Positions 10,839-18,792 of a stretch of 64,000 nucleotides of DNA are shown piece after piece. Below the pieces are notes generated by a model that saw only the letters and a list, made by a program, of their open reading frames with translations, was not told where the DNA came from and did no database searches. The stretch comes from CAWDAQ01 sp963800325 (GTDB taxonomy: Bacteria > Actinomycetota > Actinomycetes > Actinomycetales > Dermatophilaceae), in assembly GCA_963800325.1 (NCBI GenBank), contig CAWDAQ010000005.1:1116001-1180000 (forward strand), written 5' to 3'. Position numbers and translations under genes: made by a program. Position 1 is the first letter of the stretch, and each line of letters opens with the position of its first letter.

Positions 10839-11531
10839 TCAGACAGCTCGGGACTCCCGGGCCTCCTGGCCCGCGGGGAAGGCGGTCAGCGCCCCCGCAC
10901 GGGCGAGCGCGCGCGTGAGCAGCCAGCCCAGCGGCCCGACGATGACGGCCCCGCTCACCGCGAGCACGACGAGGTAGACCAGCTTCCAGTCCATCGCCCA
11001 GTCCTGCCAGTACGAGAACCACTCCCAGACCGACTCCAGCGCGCCCGCGAGTGCCCCGGACAGCGCGGCGGCGAGCAGTCCGAACCCGCCGTAGCCGAGC
11101 AGGAGGAACCCGATCTCGGCGCCGAGCCCCTGGACGATCCCGGAGACCAGGGCCCCGACGCCCCAGCTGGAGACGAGGAGCATCTCGACGAGGGCGGCGA
11201 CGACCTCGGTCAGCAGCGCCGCCCCGGGACGCCGGACGACGAGGCCGCCGACGACCCCGGCCATGAGCCACGGCGCCCCGACGACCCCGGCCAGCGGCGG
11301 GAACAGGGCGCTCAGGGCGGTGGACGGTGCCTGGTAGGCGAACGTCCAGCCGAAGAAGGCGACCCCGAACGCGACGCCGAGGAAGGCGACCGTGAGGAGG
11401 TCGACGGTGCGCCAGGCGGTGAGCCGGCCCGTGGCGCGGATGCTCCGCCGGCGGCGGCCCGGGGCCCGTCCCTCGGCCGGGGCACCGCCGGGGCCCCGCG
11501 TGACGGCGCGGTCGTGGTCCGTGGTGCTCAT
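10839..11531 (-). CDS. ykoE: ECF transporter substrate-binding membrane subunit YkoE
   Basis: S-component of 230 residues that binds the transported thiamine precursor. It has about five or six membrane segments, beginning WRTVDLLTVAFLGVAFGVAFFGW, with GLVVRRPGAALLTEVVAALVEMLLVSSWGVGALVSGIVQGLGAEIGF in the core, the pattern of YkoE proteins. The ATG at 11529-11531 has GGGAG nine bases upstream; another ATG three codons earlier overlaps that site and is less likely. It heads the ykoE-ykoDC operon and follows a TPP riboswitch, so it should be off when thiamine pyrophosphate is plentiful. Confidence 0.9.
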   Translation of the reverse strand: MSTTDHDRAVTRGPGGAPAEGRAPGRRRRSIRATGRLTAWRTVDLLTVAFLGVAFGVAFFGWTFAYQAPSTALSALFPPLAGVVGAPWLMAGVVGGLVVRRPGAALLTEVVAALVEMLLVSSWGVGALVSGIVQGLGAEIGFLLLGYGGFGLLAAALSGALAGALESVWEWFSYWQDWAMDWKLVYLVVLAVSGAVIVGPLGWLLTRALARAGALTAFPAGQEARESRAV

Positions 11532-11610
11532 CCTGCTCATCTCCCGTGGAATCCGTGGATGCCTCGGGGGAGGCCTCCGTCCGGACACCGCGGCGGTGCG
11601 TCGGACAGGT

Positions 11611-11705
11611 GCCTGAGAATCCCGACTCCCTTCGCCGGTGCTAGCCGGATCAGGTTCGAGGGTCTGCGGTCTGGCCGCACTCTCAGCGCCCGCGGGCGCT
11701 CCCCT
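11611..11705 (-). promoter_or_regulatory. TPP riboswitch (THI element)
   Basis: Read on the minus strand, the segment has the conserved TPP aptamer blocks in order: AGGGGAGC, GCTGAGAGTG, GACCCTCGAACCTGATC, GGCTAGCACCGGCGAAGGGAG. About 80 bases lie between it and the ykoE start, with short hairpins (CACCGCCGCGGTG and GCCTCCCCCGAGGC) but no clear T-run. That suggests translational or Rho-type control, which I cannot decide from sequence. Confidence 0.95.
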
Positions 11706-11820
11706 GTCGTACGTCGGCAAGCCTACACCCACCCGGTGTGGCAGGCTGGGGGCCGAGGCCGGCGGTGCCGGCGGAGCAACCCGGCGCAGGGCCGGGGCGA
11801 GCGCGAAGGGAGTGTCCGCG

Positions 11821-12099
11821 ATGGGTGGGCTCGTGTGGAAGGTCCTCGGCACGGGTGGCGCGATCGTCGCGGGGATCGCCGCGAACAAGGCCGTCACCGC
11901 CGCCTGGACCAAGGCCGGGCACGACGCCGACATCGACCCGCGGGACCCGCGGACCCCGCTCGGGGAGGCCCTCGCCTTCGCCGCCGTCATGGGCCTCGCG
12001 GTCGGGCTCGCCCGCGTCATCGCGACCCGCAAGGCCGCCGAGTACTACGAGCGGTCGGCCGGCCACCTGCCCAAGGACATGGAGGAGGGCGAGGCCTGA
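11821..12099 (+). CDS. DUF4235 membrane protein
   Basis: Small protein of 92 residues matching the DUF4235 pattern: a glycine-rich N-terminal helix (WKVLGTGGAIVAGIAANKAVTAAWTKAGH), then PRDPRTPLGEALAFAAVMGLAVGLARVIATRKAAEYYERSAGHLP. One or two membrane helices are likely. The function is unknown; the family is widespread in actinobacteria. The ATG at 11821 has GAAGGGAG eight bases upstream; longer in-frame starts exist but lie within the riboswitch region of the opposite strand. It is transcribed divergently from ykoE. Confidence 0.85.
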   Translation: MGGLVWKVLGTGGAIVAGIAANKAVTAAWTKAGHDADIDPRDPRTPLGEALAFAAVMGLAVGLARVIATRKAAEYYERSAGHLPKDMEEGEA

Positions 12100-12127
12100 G
12101 TCGGGCCCGGACCCGCAGGCGCCTGGG

Positions 12128-12529
12128 TCAGGCGTCGCCGATGAGGTCCTGCCGGCCGAACAGGGCCGCCGTCTCCCGGCCGGTGGGGCTGCCGTGGTCG
12201 AGCGCCGCCCCCGCCTCGAGCAGCACCCGGACCACCTCGTCCTCGCCCTTGAACACCGCGCCCGCGACCGGTGACTGACCGCGGTCGTTGAGCCGGTCGG
12301 GGTCGGCCCCGCGCCCGAGCAGCGCCGCCACGGTGCCGGCGTGGCCGTGGTACGCGGCGAGCATGAGCAACGTGTTGCCGTCGGCGTCGGTGAGGTCCGC
12401 CGGAACCCCGCGTTCGACGTAGGCGAGCAGCCGCGTGGTCTCCCCCTGCCGCGCCCAGTCGAAGCAGGTGCGCGCGATGTCGTGCAGCTGCGCGCTCGTC
12501 TCGTCCCCGGTCACGTCGCCCTCGGTCAC
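12128..12529 (-). CDS. Ankyrin repeat protein
   Basis: Protein of 133 residues with about three ankyrin repeats, for example DADGNTLLMLAAYHGHAGTVAALLGRGADPDRLNDRGQSPVAGAVFKGEDEVVRVLLEAGA. The fold usually mediates protein-protein contacts; no catalytic domain is present and the partner is unknown. The GTG start at 12527-12529 follows GGAGGAG at six bases. It stands alone between the DUF4235 gene (convergent) and the lacI-manA pair (divergent). Confidence 0.88.
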   Translation of the reverse strand: MTEGDVTGDETSAQLHDIARTCFDWARQGETTRLLAYVERGVPADLTDADGNTLLMLAAYHGHAGTVAALLGRGADPDRLNDRGQSPVAGAVFKGEDEVVRVLLEAGAALDHGSPTGRETAALFGRQDLIGDA

Positions 12530-12649
12530 GTCGGCTCCTCCGTCGTCCTCTTCCTCCTCGGCCCCTGCTCCCTCGTCCCGCAGTATGGCCGACTTCTCCG
12601 GCGGAGGCGTGTCCGAATAGCCGCGAACAGGACATCCGGCCAGGACGTC

Positions 12650-12668
12650 GTGTCAACGTGCTTGACAC
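12650..12668 (+). promoter_or_regulatory. Inverted-repeat operator overlapping the lacI -35 box
   Basis: GTGTCAA (12650-12656), CGTGC and TTGACAC (12662-12668) form a perfect 7-5-7 inverted repeat. The right arm contains a consensus -35 TTGACA (12662-12667). A -10-like CAGCAT (12685-12690) follows after 17 bases and would start transcription almost at the lacI ATG. A protein bound here would block the polymerase, so autorepression is likely. Confidence 0.65.
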
Positions 12669-12698
12669 CGGCGGCCGGACGGCACAGCATCGTCACTC

Positions 12699-13724
12699 AT
12701 GACAACGTTGTCGTCCCGCGACGCGACCACGCCGACGATGGTCGACGTCGCGCGCCGGGCGCACGTGTCGGTCAAGACCGTCTCCCGCGTCGTCAACGCC
12801 GAGCCGGGCGTGCGGGACAGCACCGCCAGTCGGGTCAGGCACGTCATCGACGAGCTGGGTTTCCAGCGCAACGACGGCGCGAGCAGCCTCCGGCGGGGTC
12901 GGACCTCGAGCGTCGCCGTCGTCGTCGAGGACCTCGCCAACCCCTTCTACTCCCAGCTCACCGCCGCGGTCGAGCGGGAGGCCCGCTCCCGCGACTGCGT
13001 CCTCATCAGCTCCTCCGCCGAGGGGTCGAGCGACCGGGAGGCGTCGATCCTCGCCGGGATGGTCTCCCGCCGGGTCGACGGGGTCGTCCTCGTCCCCTCG
13101 GGGGGCGGGTCGCCCGGGGCCACGGCCCGGGCCGCCGCCCGGGTGCCGCTCGTCCTCGTCGACCGCCCCCTCGACGGCGTCGAGGTCGACACCGTCCTCG
13201 GCGACAACGCCGGCGGGGTCCGCAGCGCCGTCGACCACCTCGCCGCGCACCGTCACCGGGCGATCGGCTTCCTCGGCGACGACGCCTCCTACTGGACCGC
13301 CCGGCAGCGGCGGGCCGCGTTCGAGGAGGCGCACGCCTCGCTGGCCCTCCCCGGCGACCCCCGGGTCGCCATGGGACCCCACACGACCGGCTCCGTCGCC
13401 GCCGCGCTCGAGCGCTGGCGCCGGGGCCCGGACCCGGTGACGGCCGTCGTCACCGGCAACAACCGGGTCACGGTCGCCCTGCTGCGCGTGCTCCGCACCA
13501 CCGGAGCCGCCCTCTCCCTCGTCGGCTACGACGACTTCGAGCTCGCCGACCTCGTCGAGCCGGCCGTCACCGTCGTCCACCAGGACCCGGAGGCGATGGG
13601 CCGCCGCGCCGCGCAGCTGCTCTTCGCCAGGATCGCCGGCGACGACTCCCCCGCCACGAGGACCGTCGTGCCGACCCGCCTGGTCGTCCGGTCCTCGGGC
13701 CCGTTCCCGGAGGTGCTCCCGTGA
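12699..13724 (+). CDS. LacI-family transcriptional regulator
   Basis: Sugar-responsive repressor of 341 residues. The N-terminal helix-turn-helix and hinge (about residues 14-60) read MVDVARRAHVSVKTVSRVVN and IDELGFQRNDGASSLRRG. The periplasmic-binding-protein-like effector domain follows, with VVVEDLANPFYSQL, the usual LacI junction, and SLVGYDDFELADLVEPAVTVV near the end. There is no ribosome site before ATG 12699 and the predicted transcription start falls within a few bases of it, so the mRNA may be leaderless. The start codon lies in GACAACGTTGTC, a possible second operator. It overlaps manA by GTGA, so it probably controls a mannose or fructose-related pathway. Confidence 0.92.
   Translation: MTTLSSRDATTPTMVDVARRAHVSVKTVSRVVNAEPGVRDSTASRVRHVIDELGFQRNDGASSLRRGRTSSVAVVVEDLANPFYSQLTAAVEREARSRDCVLISSSAEGSSDREASILAGMVSRRVDGVVLVPSGGGSPGATARAAARVPLVLVDRPLDGVEVDTVLGDNAGGVRSAVDHLAAHRHRAIGFLGDDASYWTARQRRAAFEEAHASLALPGDPRVAMGPHTTGSVAAALERWRRGPDPVTAVVTGNNRVTVALLRVLRTTGAALSLVGYDDFELADLVEPAVTVVHQDPEAMGRRAAQLLFARIAGDDSPATRTVVPTRLVVRSSGPFPEVLP
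12700..12711. promoter_or_regulatory. 12-base palindrome at the lacI start codon
   Basis: GACAACGTTGTC is perfectly self-complementary with the central ACGT seen in many LacI-family operators. It overlaps codons 1-5 of lacI. Its centre lies about 46 bases from that of the upstream inverted repeat. Confidence 0.5.
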
Positions 13725-14785
13725 CCCCCGCCCCCGCCGTCCTCACCGCCAACACCCCGCACCGGTTCTACCGGGGCGGGCGGCGCATCCTCGCCTTCCG
13801 CGGGGTCGGCGTGCCCGCGGACTTCGACGACCACCGTCCCGAGGACTGGCTGGGCTCGACGACCCGGCTGTTCGCCGAGGGCGGCGACGGGCTGAGCGAG
13901 CTACCGGACGGGTCGAGGCTCGCCGACGCCCTCGCCGCCGATCCCGTCGGGTGGCTCGGGGAGGCGCACGTCGCGCGTTTCGGCCGCGAGCCCGGCCTGC
14001 TCGTCAAGCTCCTCGACGCCGCCGAGCGCCTCCCGGTCCACGTCCACCCGGACCGGACGTTCGCGGCCCGCCACCTCGACTGCCCGCACGGCAAGACCGA
14101 GGCCTGGCTCGTCCTCGACTCGACCCCGCAGTCGCGGGTGTGGGTCGGGTTCCGCGAGGACCTCGACCCCGCCACCCTGCGCGAGTACGTCGACGCCCAG
14201 GACGAGCGGCTCCTCGAGGCGCTCAACCCCATCGAGGTGAGCCGGGGGGACGCGGTCTACGTGCCCGCGGGGCAGCCGCACGCCATCGGCGCGGGCGTCA
14301 TGGTCGTCGAGCTGCAGGAGCCCACCGACTTCTCCGTCATGCTCGAGAACGAGCGGTTCGGGCTCGACCCCGCGCACGCCTGGCTCGGGCTCGGCACCGA
14401 CCTCGCGCTGGAGAGCGTCGCCCGGGAGCGCCTCGACCCCGCGCAGCTCGACGCCCTCCGCGGCAGCTGGCACCGGTCCGGCCTCGGGTCCGCCCTTCCC
14501 GCTGCGGCCGACGAGTTCTTCACCGCCGAGGTCCTCGCTCCCGGCGAGGGCGGGTCGGTCACCGCCTCGGCCGGGTTCAGCGTCCTCGTCGTCGTCGACG
14601 GCGCCGGCACCCTCACCACCGACGACGGGAGCCGTCCCCTCGAGGCCGGCACGACGATGCTCGTGCCGCACGCGAGCGGGCCGGTCACCGTCGACGGCCG
14701 GGTCACCGTGATCCGGTGCCGGCCACCCCAGGGGTCGGCGGGGCAGGAGGCCCCGCCCGGCCCGACCCCGGGGCCGGCCCGATGA
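13721..14785 (+). CDS. manA: Mannose-6-phosphate isomerase, class I
   Basis: Zinc enzyme that interconverts mannose 6-phosphate and fructose 6-phosphate; 354 residues, cytosolic. The cupin-type metal site is visible as LPVHVHPD, KTEAWLVL and VYVPAGQPHAIG, the usual type I PMI motifs. The GTG start at 13721 overlaps the lacI stop (GTGA), so the two are coupled. The last 15 residues are Pro/Gly-rich and unlikely to be part of the fold. Mannose use or mannosylation precursor supply is the expected role, under control of the upstream LacI protein. Confidence 0.93.
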   Translation: MTPAPAVLTANTPHRFYRGGRRILAFRGVGVPADFDDHRPEDWLGSTTRLFAEGGDGLSELPDGSRLADALAADPVGWLGEAHVARFGREPGLLVKLLDAAERLPVHVHPDRTFAARHLDCPHGKTEAWLVLDSTPQSRVWVGFREDLDPATLREYVDAQDERLLEALNPIEVSRGDAVYVPAGQPHAIGAGVMVVELQEPTDFSVMLENERFGLDPAHAWLGLGTDLALESVARERLDPAQLDALRGSWHRSGLGSALPAAADEFFTAEVLAPGEGGSVTASAGFSVLVVVDGAGTLTTDDGSRPLEAGTTMLVPHASGPVTVDGRVTVIRCRPPQGSAGQEAPPGPTPGPAR

Positions 14786-14863
14786 GTGGTGGCCGCCCCG
14801 AGGCGGCCGTCCCGGGCCCCGTGGACGGCTGACCCACCCCGGCCGTGGAGGCCGGCCCCACAC

Positions 14864-14906
14864 GTCGGCGGGCGAGGGTGACCCCCTGCTCCCCTCGCCC
14901 GCCGAC
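14864..14906. terminator. Strong bidirectional hairpin between manA and hutI
   Basis: GTCGGCGGGCGAGGG (14864-14878) and CCCTCGCCCGCCGAC (14892-14906) are perfect 15-base complements around a 13-base loop. The element lies between the convergent manA and hutI genes and should act on both transcripts. Confidence 0.85.
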
Positions 14907-14940
14907 TTCCACCCCTGCCCGGCGTCCTCCCGGCGCCGGG

Positions 14941-16188
14941 TCAGCCGGCGAGGTCGAGGGTGGAGGCGATCGGGACACCCGGCCGGTAGGCGAGGTGGAG
15001 GTGGGACGGGGCGTCGAGGACGGCGAGGTCGGCCCGGGCGCCGACCTCGAGCCGGCCCACGTCGTCCCGCCGCAGCGCCCGCGCCCCGCCGACCGTCGCC
15101 GCCCGCAGCGCCTCCCCCGGGGTGAGGCCCATCTCGCGGACGGCGAGCGCGATGACGAACGGCACCGAGGAGGAGAAGCACGTGCCCGGGTTGCAGTCGG
15201 TCGCGAGCGCGAGCGAGACCCCGGCGTCGAGCAGGGCCCGGCCGTCGGGGTAGGGCGAGCGGGTGGAGAACTCCACGCCGGGCAGCAGGGTCGCGACCGT
15301 CGTCCCGGCCGCCCCGACGAGGGCGTCGACGTCGGCCCCGGTCAGGTGGGTGCAGTGGTCGACGCTCGCCGCGCCGAGCTCGACGGCGAGGCGCACCCCG
15401 GGCCCGGGGCCGAGCTGGTTGCCGTGGACCCGCATCCCGAGCCCGGCCCGGTCCCCGGCGAGCAGGACCTCACGGGCCTCGTCCTCGTCGAACGCGTGGG
15501 GGGAGGCCGGCTCGCAGAACACGTCGACCCAGCGGGCGTGAGGGGCGCACGCGTGCAGCATCTCGCCGGCGACGAGCTCGACGTAGGCCTCGCGGCCGCC
15601 CGGGTGGTCCGCGGGGACGACGTGGGCGCCGAGGAAGGTCGTCTCCGGCGTGACCTCGTGGGCGAGCCGGAGCGCCCGGGCCTCCTCGGCGACGCTGAGC
15701 CCGTACCCGGACTTGACCTCGACGGTCGTCGTTCCCTGCGCGCGCATCTCGGCGACCCGGGCCGCCAGCAGCGCCCGGAGCTCCTCGTCCCCGGCGGCGC
15801 GGGTCGCGGCGACGGTCACCCCGATCCCGCCGCCGTCGTACCGCTCGCCCGCCATCCGGGCGGCGAACTCGGCCGAGCGGTCCCCGGCGAAGACGAGGTG
15901 GGCGTGGCTGTCGACGAACCCCGGGACGACCGCGCGTCCCCCGACGTCGAGCCGGCGGTCGGCCGCGGGGGCGCCCGCGACGTCCCCGACCCAGGCCACC
16001 CGGCCGCCCTCGACGACGACCGCGGCCGCGGTTCTCGTGCCGAGGCCCTCGGGTCCGCTCCCGTCGCACGTGACGAGCTCGCCGATGCCGGTGACGAGGA
16101 GCGCACCCGGCTCGGGGGGCTCGGCGCCGGTGGCCGTGGTGGTCGGCGTGCCGGTGGGCGTGGTCGTCGGGGGGCTCGGCGTGGTCAT
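14941..16188 (-). CDS. hutI: Imidazolonepropionase
   Basis: Third enzyme of histidine breakdown: hydrolyses 4-imidazolone-5-propanoate to N-formimidoyl-L-glutamate. The 415-residue amidohydrolase has the metal motif DSHAHLVFAG, substrate-loop VKSGYGL, then DVFCE, MRVHGNQL, DHCTHL and the late metal ligand region LATDCNPG, all in the HutI order. The first 30 residues (Thr/Pro-rich, TTPSPPTTTPTGTPTT) are an unusual extension; an internal start may be used instead. The ATG at 16186-16188 overlaps the hutF stop (ATGA). It is the last gene of the amidohydrolase-hutF-hutI operon. Confidence 0.95.
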   Translation of the reverse strand: MTTPSPPTTTPTGTPTTTATGAEPPEPGALLVTGIGELVTCDGSGPEGLGTRTAAAVVVEGGRVAWVGDVAGAPAADRRLDVGGRAVVPGFVDSHAHLVFAGDRSAEFAARMAGERYDGGGIGVTVAATRAAGDEELRALLAARVAEMRAQGTTTVEVKSGYGLSVAEEARALRLAHEVTPETTFLGAHVVPADHPGGREAYVELVAGEMLHACAPHARWVDVFCEPASPHAFDEDEAREVLLAGDRAGLGMRVHGNQLGPGPGVRLAVELGAASVDHCTHLTGADVDALVGAAGTTVATLLPGVEFSTRSPYPDGRALLDAGVSLALATDCNPGTCFSSSVPFVIALAVREMGLTPGEALRAATVGGARALRRDDVGRLEVGARADLAVLDAPSHLHLAYRPGVPIASTLDLAG

Positions 16189-17570
16189 CGGTGCTCCCGG
16201 AGGGCGTGGAGGGCGGCGGCGAGGAGGGGCGCGACGGGGCCGAGCCGGTGACGACCGTCGGCGACGACGACCCGGCCGCCGACGACGGTCATCGCGACGT
16301 CGGCCCCGGTCGCGGTGAACAGGACCTGGCCGGGACGGCTGCCGGTGGTGCGCACGCTCCGGTCGTCGACGACGACGAAGTCGGCGAGCGCTCCGGAGCG
16401 GATCTCGCCGCCGTCGGGCCAGCCGAGCGAGGCGTAGCCGTCCGCGCTCGCGGCGGCGACGAGCTCGGGGAGGGTGAACCGTCCCCGTTCGCCCGACGTG
16501 AGCCGCTCGTGCATCTCGAGCCCGCGGACCTCCTCGAACGGGTCGACGACGTTGTGACCGTCGGAGCCGAGGCACAGCGGGGACCCTGCCCGTCGCAGCG
16601 CCCGCGCCGGGCCGACGCCGTCGGCGAGGTCCCGCTCGGTGGTCGGGCACAGGCAGACCCGGGTCCCGGTGCCGCCGAGGGTGGCGACGTCGTCCTCGTC
16701 GAGGTGGGTGGCGTGCACGGCGGTCACGCCGGGGCCGGTGAGCCCGGCCTCGTGGAGCAGCGCCACCGGGGAGGCGCCGTAGTGCATCCGGGTCGAGTGG
16801 TTCTCCGCCGGCTGCTCGCTGACGTGGGCGTGCACCGGGAGCGCTCGGCCGTGGGTGGCCTCGAGCTCGCGCACGGCGGCGGCCGCGGCGGCGAGGTCCT
16901 GCCTCGGGACCGCCCGCACCGAGTGCACCGCCGCCCCGACCCGGTGGGCGAGGGGCCCGCCGTGCCCCGGCCTCGGCGCCTGCCCGAGCAGCCCGTCGAC
17001 CCGCTCGGCCCACGCCCGGACCGACCCGTCGGAGAACCGCCGCTGGACCTCGTCGAGGTCGAGGTGGCCCTCCCCGCCGAGGCCGCCGCGCAGGTAGAGG
17101 GTGTCGAGCAGGGTGAGCCGGATGCCGGCGTCCGCGGCCGCGGCCACGAGCGCGGCACCCATCGCGTTCGGGTCGGCGTAGGGCCGCCCGCCCGGGCCGT
17201 GGTGGAGGTAGTGGAACTCCCCGGCGACGGTGTACCCGGCGAGGGCCATCTCGGCGTACACCGCGCGGGCGAGCGCGAGGTAGAGGTCCGGGTCGAGCCG
17301 GGCGGCGACGGCGTACATCGCCTGCCGCCACGTCCAGAACGTCCCTCCGTCGGCGTGCGTGCGCCCCCGCAGCGCCCGGTGGAACGCGTGCCCGTGGGCG
17401 TCGGCGAGGCCAGGGAGGACGACCCCGGCGAGCCGCTCGTCGCCCGGGGTCGGGCTCGTGTGGGGCTCGACCGCGACGAACCGGGCGTCGTCGACCGTGA
17501 GGCGGACGTCGGCGGCGAGCCCGCCCGGGAGCTGGACGTGCTCGGCGAACCAGGTCCGGGCCGTCGTCAC
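16185..17570 (-). CDS. hutF: Formimidoylglutamate deiminase
   Basis: Converts N-formimidoyl-L-glutamate to N-formyl-L-glutamate and ammonia, the branch that bypasses direct formamide release. The 461-residue amidohydrolase shows ADAHGHAFHRALRG (metal-binding HxH), HYLHHG, VHAHVSEQPAEN, AVHATHLDEDD and LCLGSDGHNVVDPFEEVR. The GTG start at 17568-17570 overlaps the stop of the upstream M20 amidohydrolase gene by GTGA. HutF makes formylglutamate, so a deformylase should be present; the preceding gene is the only hydrolase in the cluster that could serve. Confidence 0.95.
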   Translation of the reverse strand: MTTARTWFAEHVQLPGGLAADVRLTVDDARFVAVEPHTSPTPGDERLAGVVLPGLADAHGHAFHRALRGRTHADGGTFWTWRQAMYAVAARLDPDLYLALARAVYAEMALAGYTVAGEFHYLHHGPGGRPYADPNAMGAALVAAAADAGIRLTLLDTLYLRGGLGGEGHLDLDEVQRRFSDGSVRAWAERVDGLLGQAPRPGHGGPLAHRVGAAVHSVRAVPRQDLAAAAAAVRELEATHGRALPVHAHVSEQPAENHSTRMHYGASPVALLHEAGLTGPGVTAVHATHLDEDDVATLGGTGTRVCLCPTTERDLADGVGPARALRRAGSPLCLGSDGHNVVDPFEEVRGLEMHERLTSGERGRFTLPELVAAASADGYASLGWPDGGEIRSGALADFVVVDDRSVRTTGSRPGQVLFTATGADVAMTVVGGRVVVADGRHRLGPVAPLLAAALHALREHR

Positions 17571-18769
17571 CGGGCCCCCGTGAGCTCGGCGAGCACCGCG
17601 GTGAGCGCCTCGACCCCGGCGAGGCAGTCCTCCTCCTCGGCGTGCTCGGCCGGGGAGTGGGACACCCCGGTCGGGTTGCGCACGAAGAGCATGCCGGCGG
17701 CGACGCCCGCGCCCGCGAGGATGCCGGCGTCGTGGCCGGCGCCGGTCCCGAGCACCGGGACCTCGCCGAGGAGGTGCTGGAGGTGGCGGGCGAGTCCGGC
17801 GTCGAACACCGTCGGCGGGGTCCACGACTCCTCGGTGAGGACGGCGTCGAACTCGGCGGCGACCTCGGCGACGTCGGTGACGGTGGCGAGCACGTCGTCC
17901 GGGTCCGGGCCGCGCGCGTCCAGCCAGGCGGTGACCGCGCTCGGGACGGCGTTGACGCCCCCGGGGACGGTGTCGACGCGGCCGACCGTGGCGAGGCAGC
18001 CGTGGGACTCGGCGGCCCGGCGGGCGGCGATGACGAGCGCGGCGGCGGCGAGCAGCGCGTCCCGGCGGTCATCCAGCCGGGTGGTCCCCGCGTGGTTGGC
18101 CTCCCCCGGCACCTCGACCCGCCACCGGCCGTGCGGCCAGATCGAGCGGCCCACGGCGACCGGGTGGCCGAGGTCGACCAGCCCGCGGCCCTGCTCGACG
18201 TGGAGCTCGACGAACGTCCCGACCCTGGCGAGCGCCTCGGGATCGGGACCGAGCGCCCCCGGGTCGTGGCCGGCGCGCCGCATGGCCTCGGCCATCGTCA
18301 CTCCGCCCGGGTCGGTGAGCCCGAGCGCGCGCTGCGGGGTCATCGCCCCGGTGAGGACGCGGGACCCGGCACAGGCGACCCCGAACCGGGCGCCCTCCTC
18401 GTCGACGAACCGGGCGATGCCGAGGGGGCGGTCGGGCTCGAGGCCGCGCTCGCGGAGCAGGTCGAGCGCGGCGAGGGCGCTGACGACCCCGAGCGGGCCG
18501 TCGAAGGCCCCGCCGTCGGGGACGCTGTCGAGGTGGGACCCCGCGACCACGCCGGGCCTCCCGGCGGCGGCCGCGGCGTCCGGGTCGCCCCACCAGGCCC
18601 ACTGGTTGCCGGCCCGGTCGTGGGTCACCTCGAGGCCCCGGGCCGCGCACTCGCCGGCGAACCACTCACCCAGCGCGGCGTCCTCGCCCGTCCACGCGAA
18701 CCGGCGGTAGCCGCCCTCACGGGTCCGGCCGATCGGGGCGAGGTCGGCCCACATGGACCGGAACGTCAT
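17567..18769 (-). CDS. M20-family amidohydrolase (allantoate / N-carbamoyl amino acid amidohydrolase type)
   Basis: Zinc hydrolase of 400 residues that cleaves amide bonds of small N-acyl compounds. Motifs of the AllC/HyuC group are present: GSHLDSVPDGGAFDGPLG (first metal ligands), VDEEGARFGVACAGSRVLTG, ELHVEQG, then GEANHAGTTRLDDRRD in the lid domain and GTGAGHDAGILA near the end. The ATG at 18767-18769 has AGGAGGT about six bases upstream. By homology it would be called allantoate amidohydrolase, but it is translationally coupled to hutF and no HutG is seen. I infer that it may remove the formyl group from N-formylglutamate; relatives are reported to accept N-formyl as well as N-carbamoyl amino acids. 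Confidence 0.88.
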   Translation of the reverse strand: MTFRSMWADLAPIGRTREGGYRRFAWTGEDAALGEWFAGECAARGLEVTHDRAGNQWAWWGDPDAAAAAGRPGVVAGSHLDSVPDGGAFDGPLGVVSALAALDLLRERGLEPDRPLGIARFVDEEGARFGVACAGSRVLTGAMTPQRALGLTDPGGVTMAEAMRRAGHDPGALGPDPEALARVGTFVELHVEQGRGLVDLGHPVAVGRSIWPHGRWRVEVPGEANHAGTTRLDDRRDALLAAAALVIAARRAAESHGCLATVGRVDTVPGGVNAVPSAVTAWLDARGPDPDDVLATVTDVAEVAAEFDAVLTEESWTPPTVFDAGLARHLQHLLGEVPVLGTGAGHDAGILAGAGVAAGMLFVRNPTGVSHSPAEHAEEEDCLAGVEALTAVLAELTGAR

Positions 18770-18780
18770 CGAGGACCTCC

Positions 18781-18786
18781 TAGGGT
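18781..18786 (+). promoter_or_regulatory. Leaderless -10 element of the ybaK-like gene
   Basis: TAGGGT, six bases (GGGGGC), then ATG at 18793. Transcription would begin at or next to the start codon. Confidence 0.55.
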
Positions 18787-18792
18787 GGGGGC

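Noticed and set aside
12341..13720. Plus-strand frame preceding manA in the same register
   Set aside because: It runs through lacI in another frame with Arg-rich sequence; the GTG at 13721 is the natural manA start.
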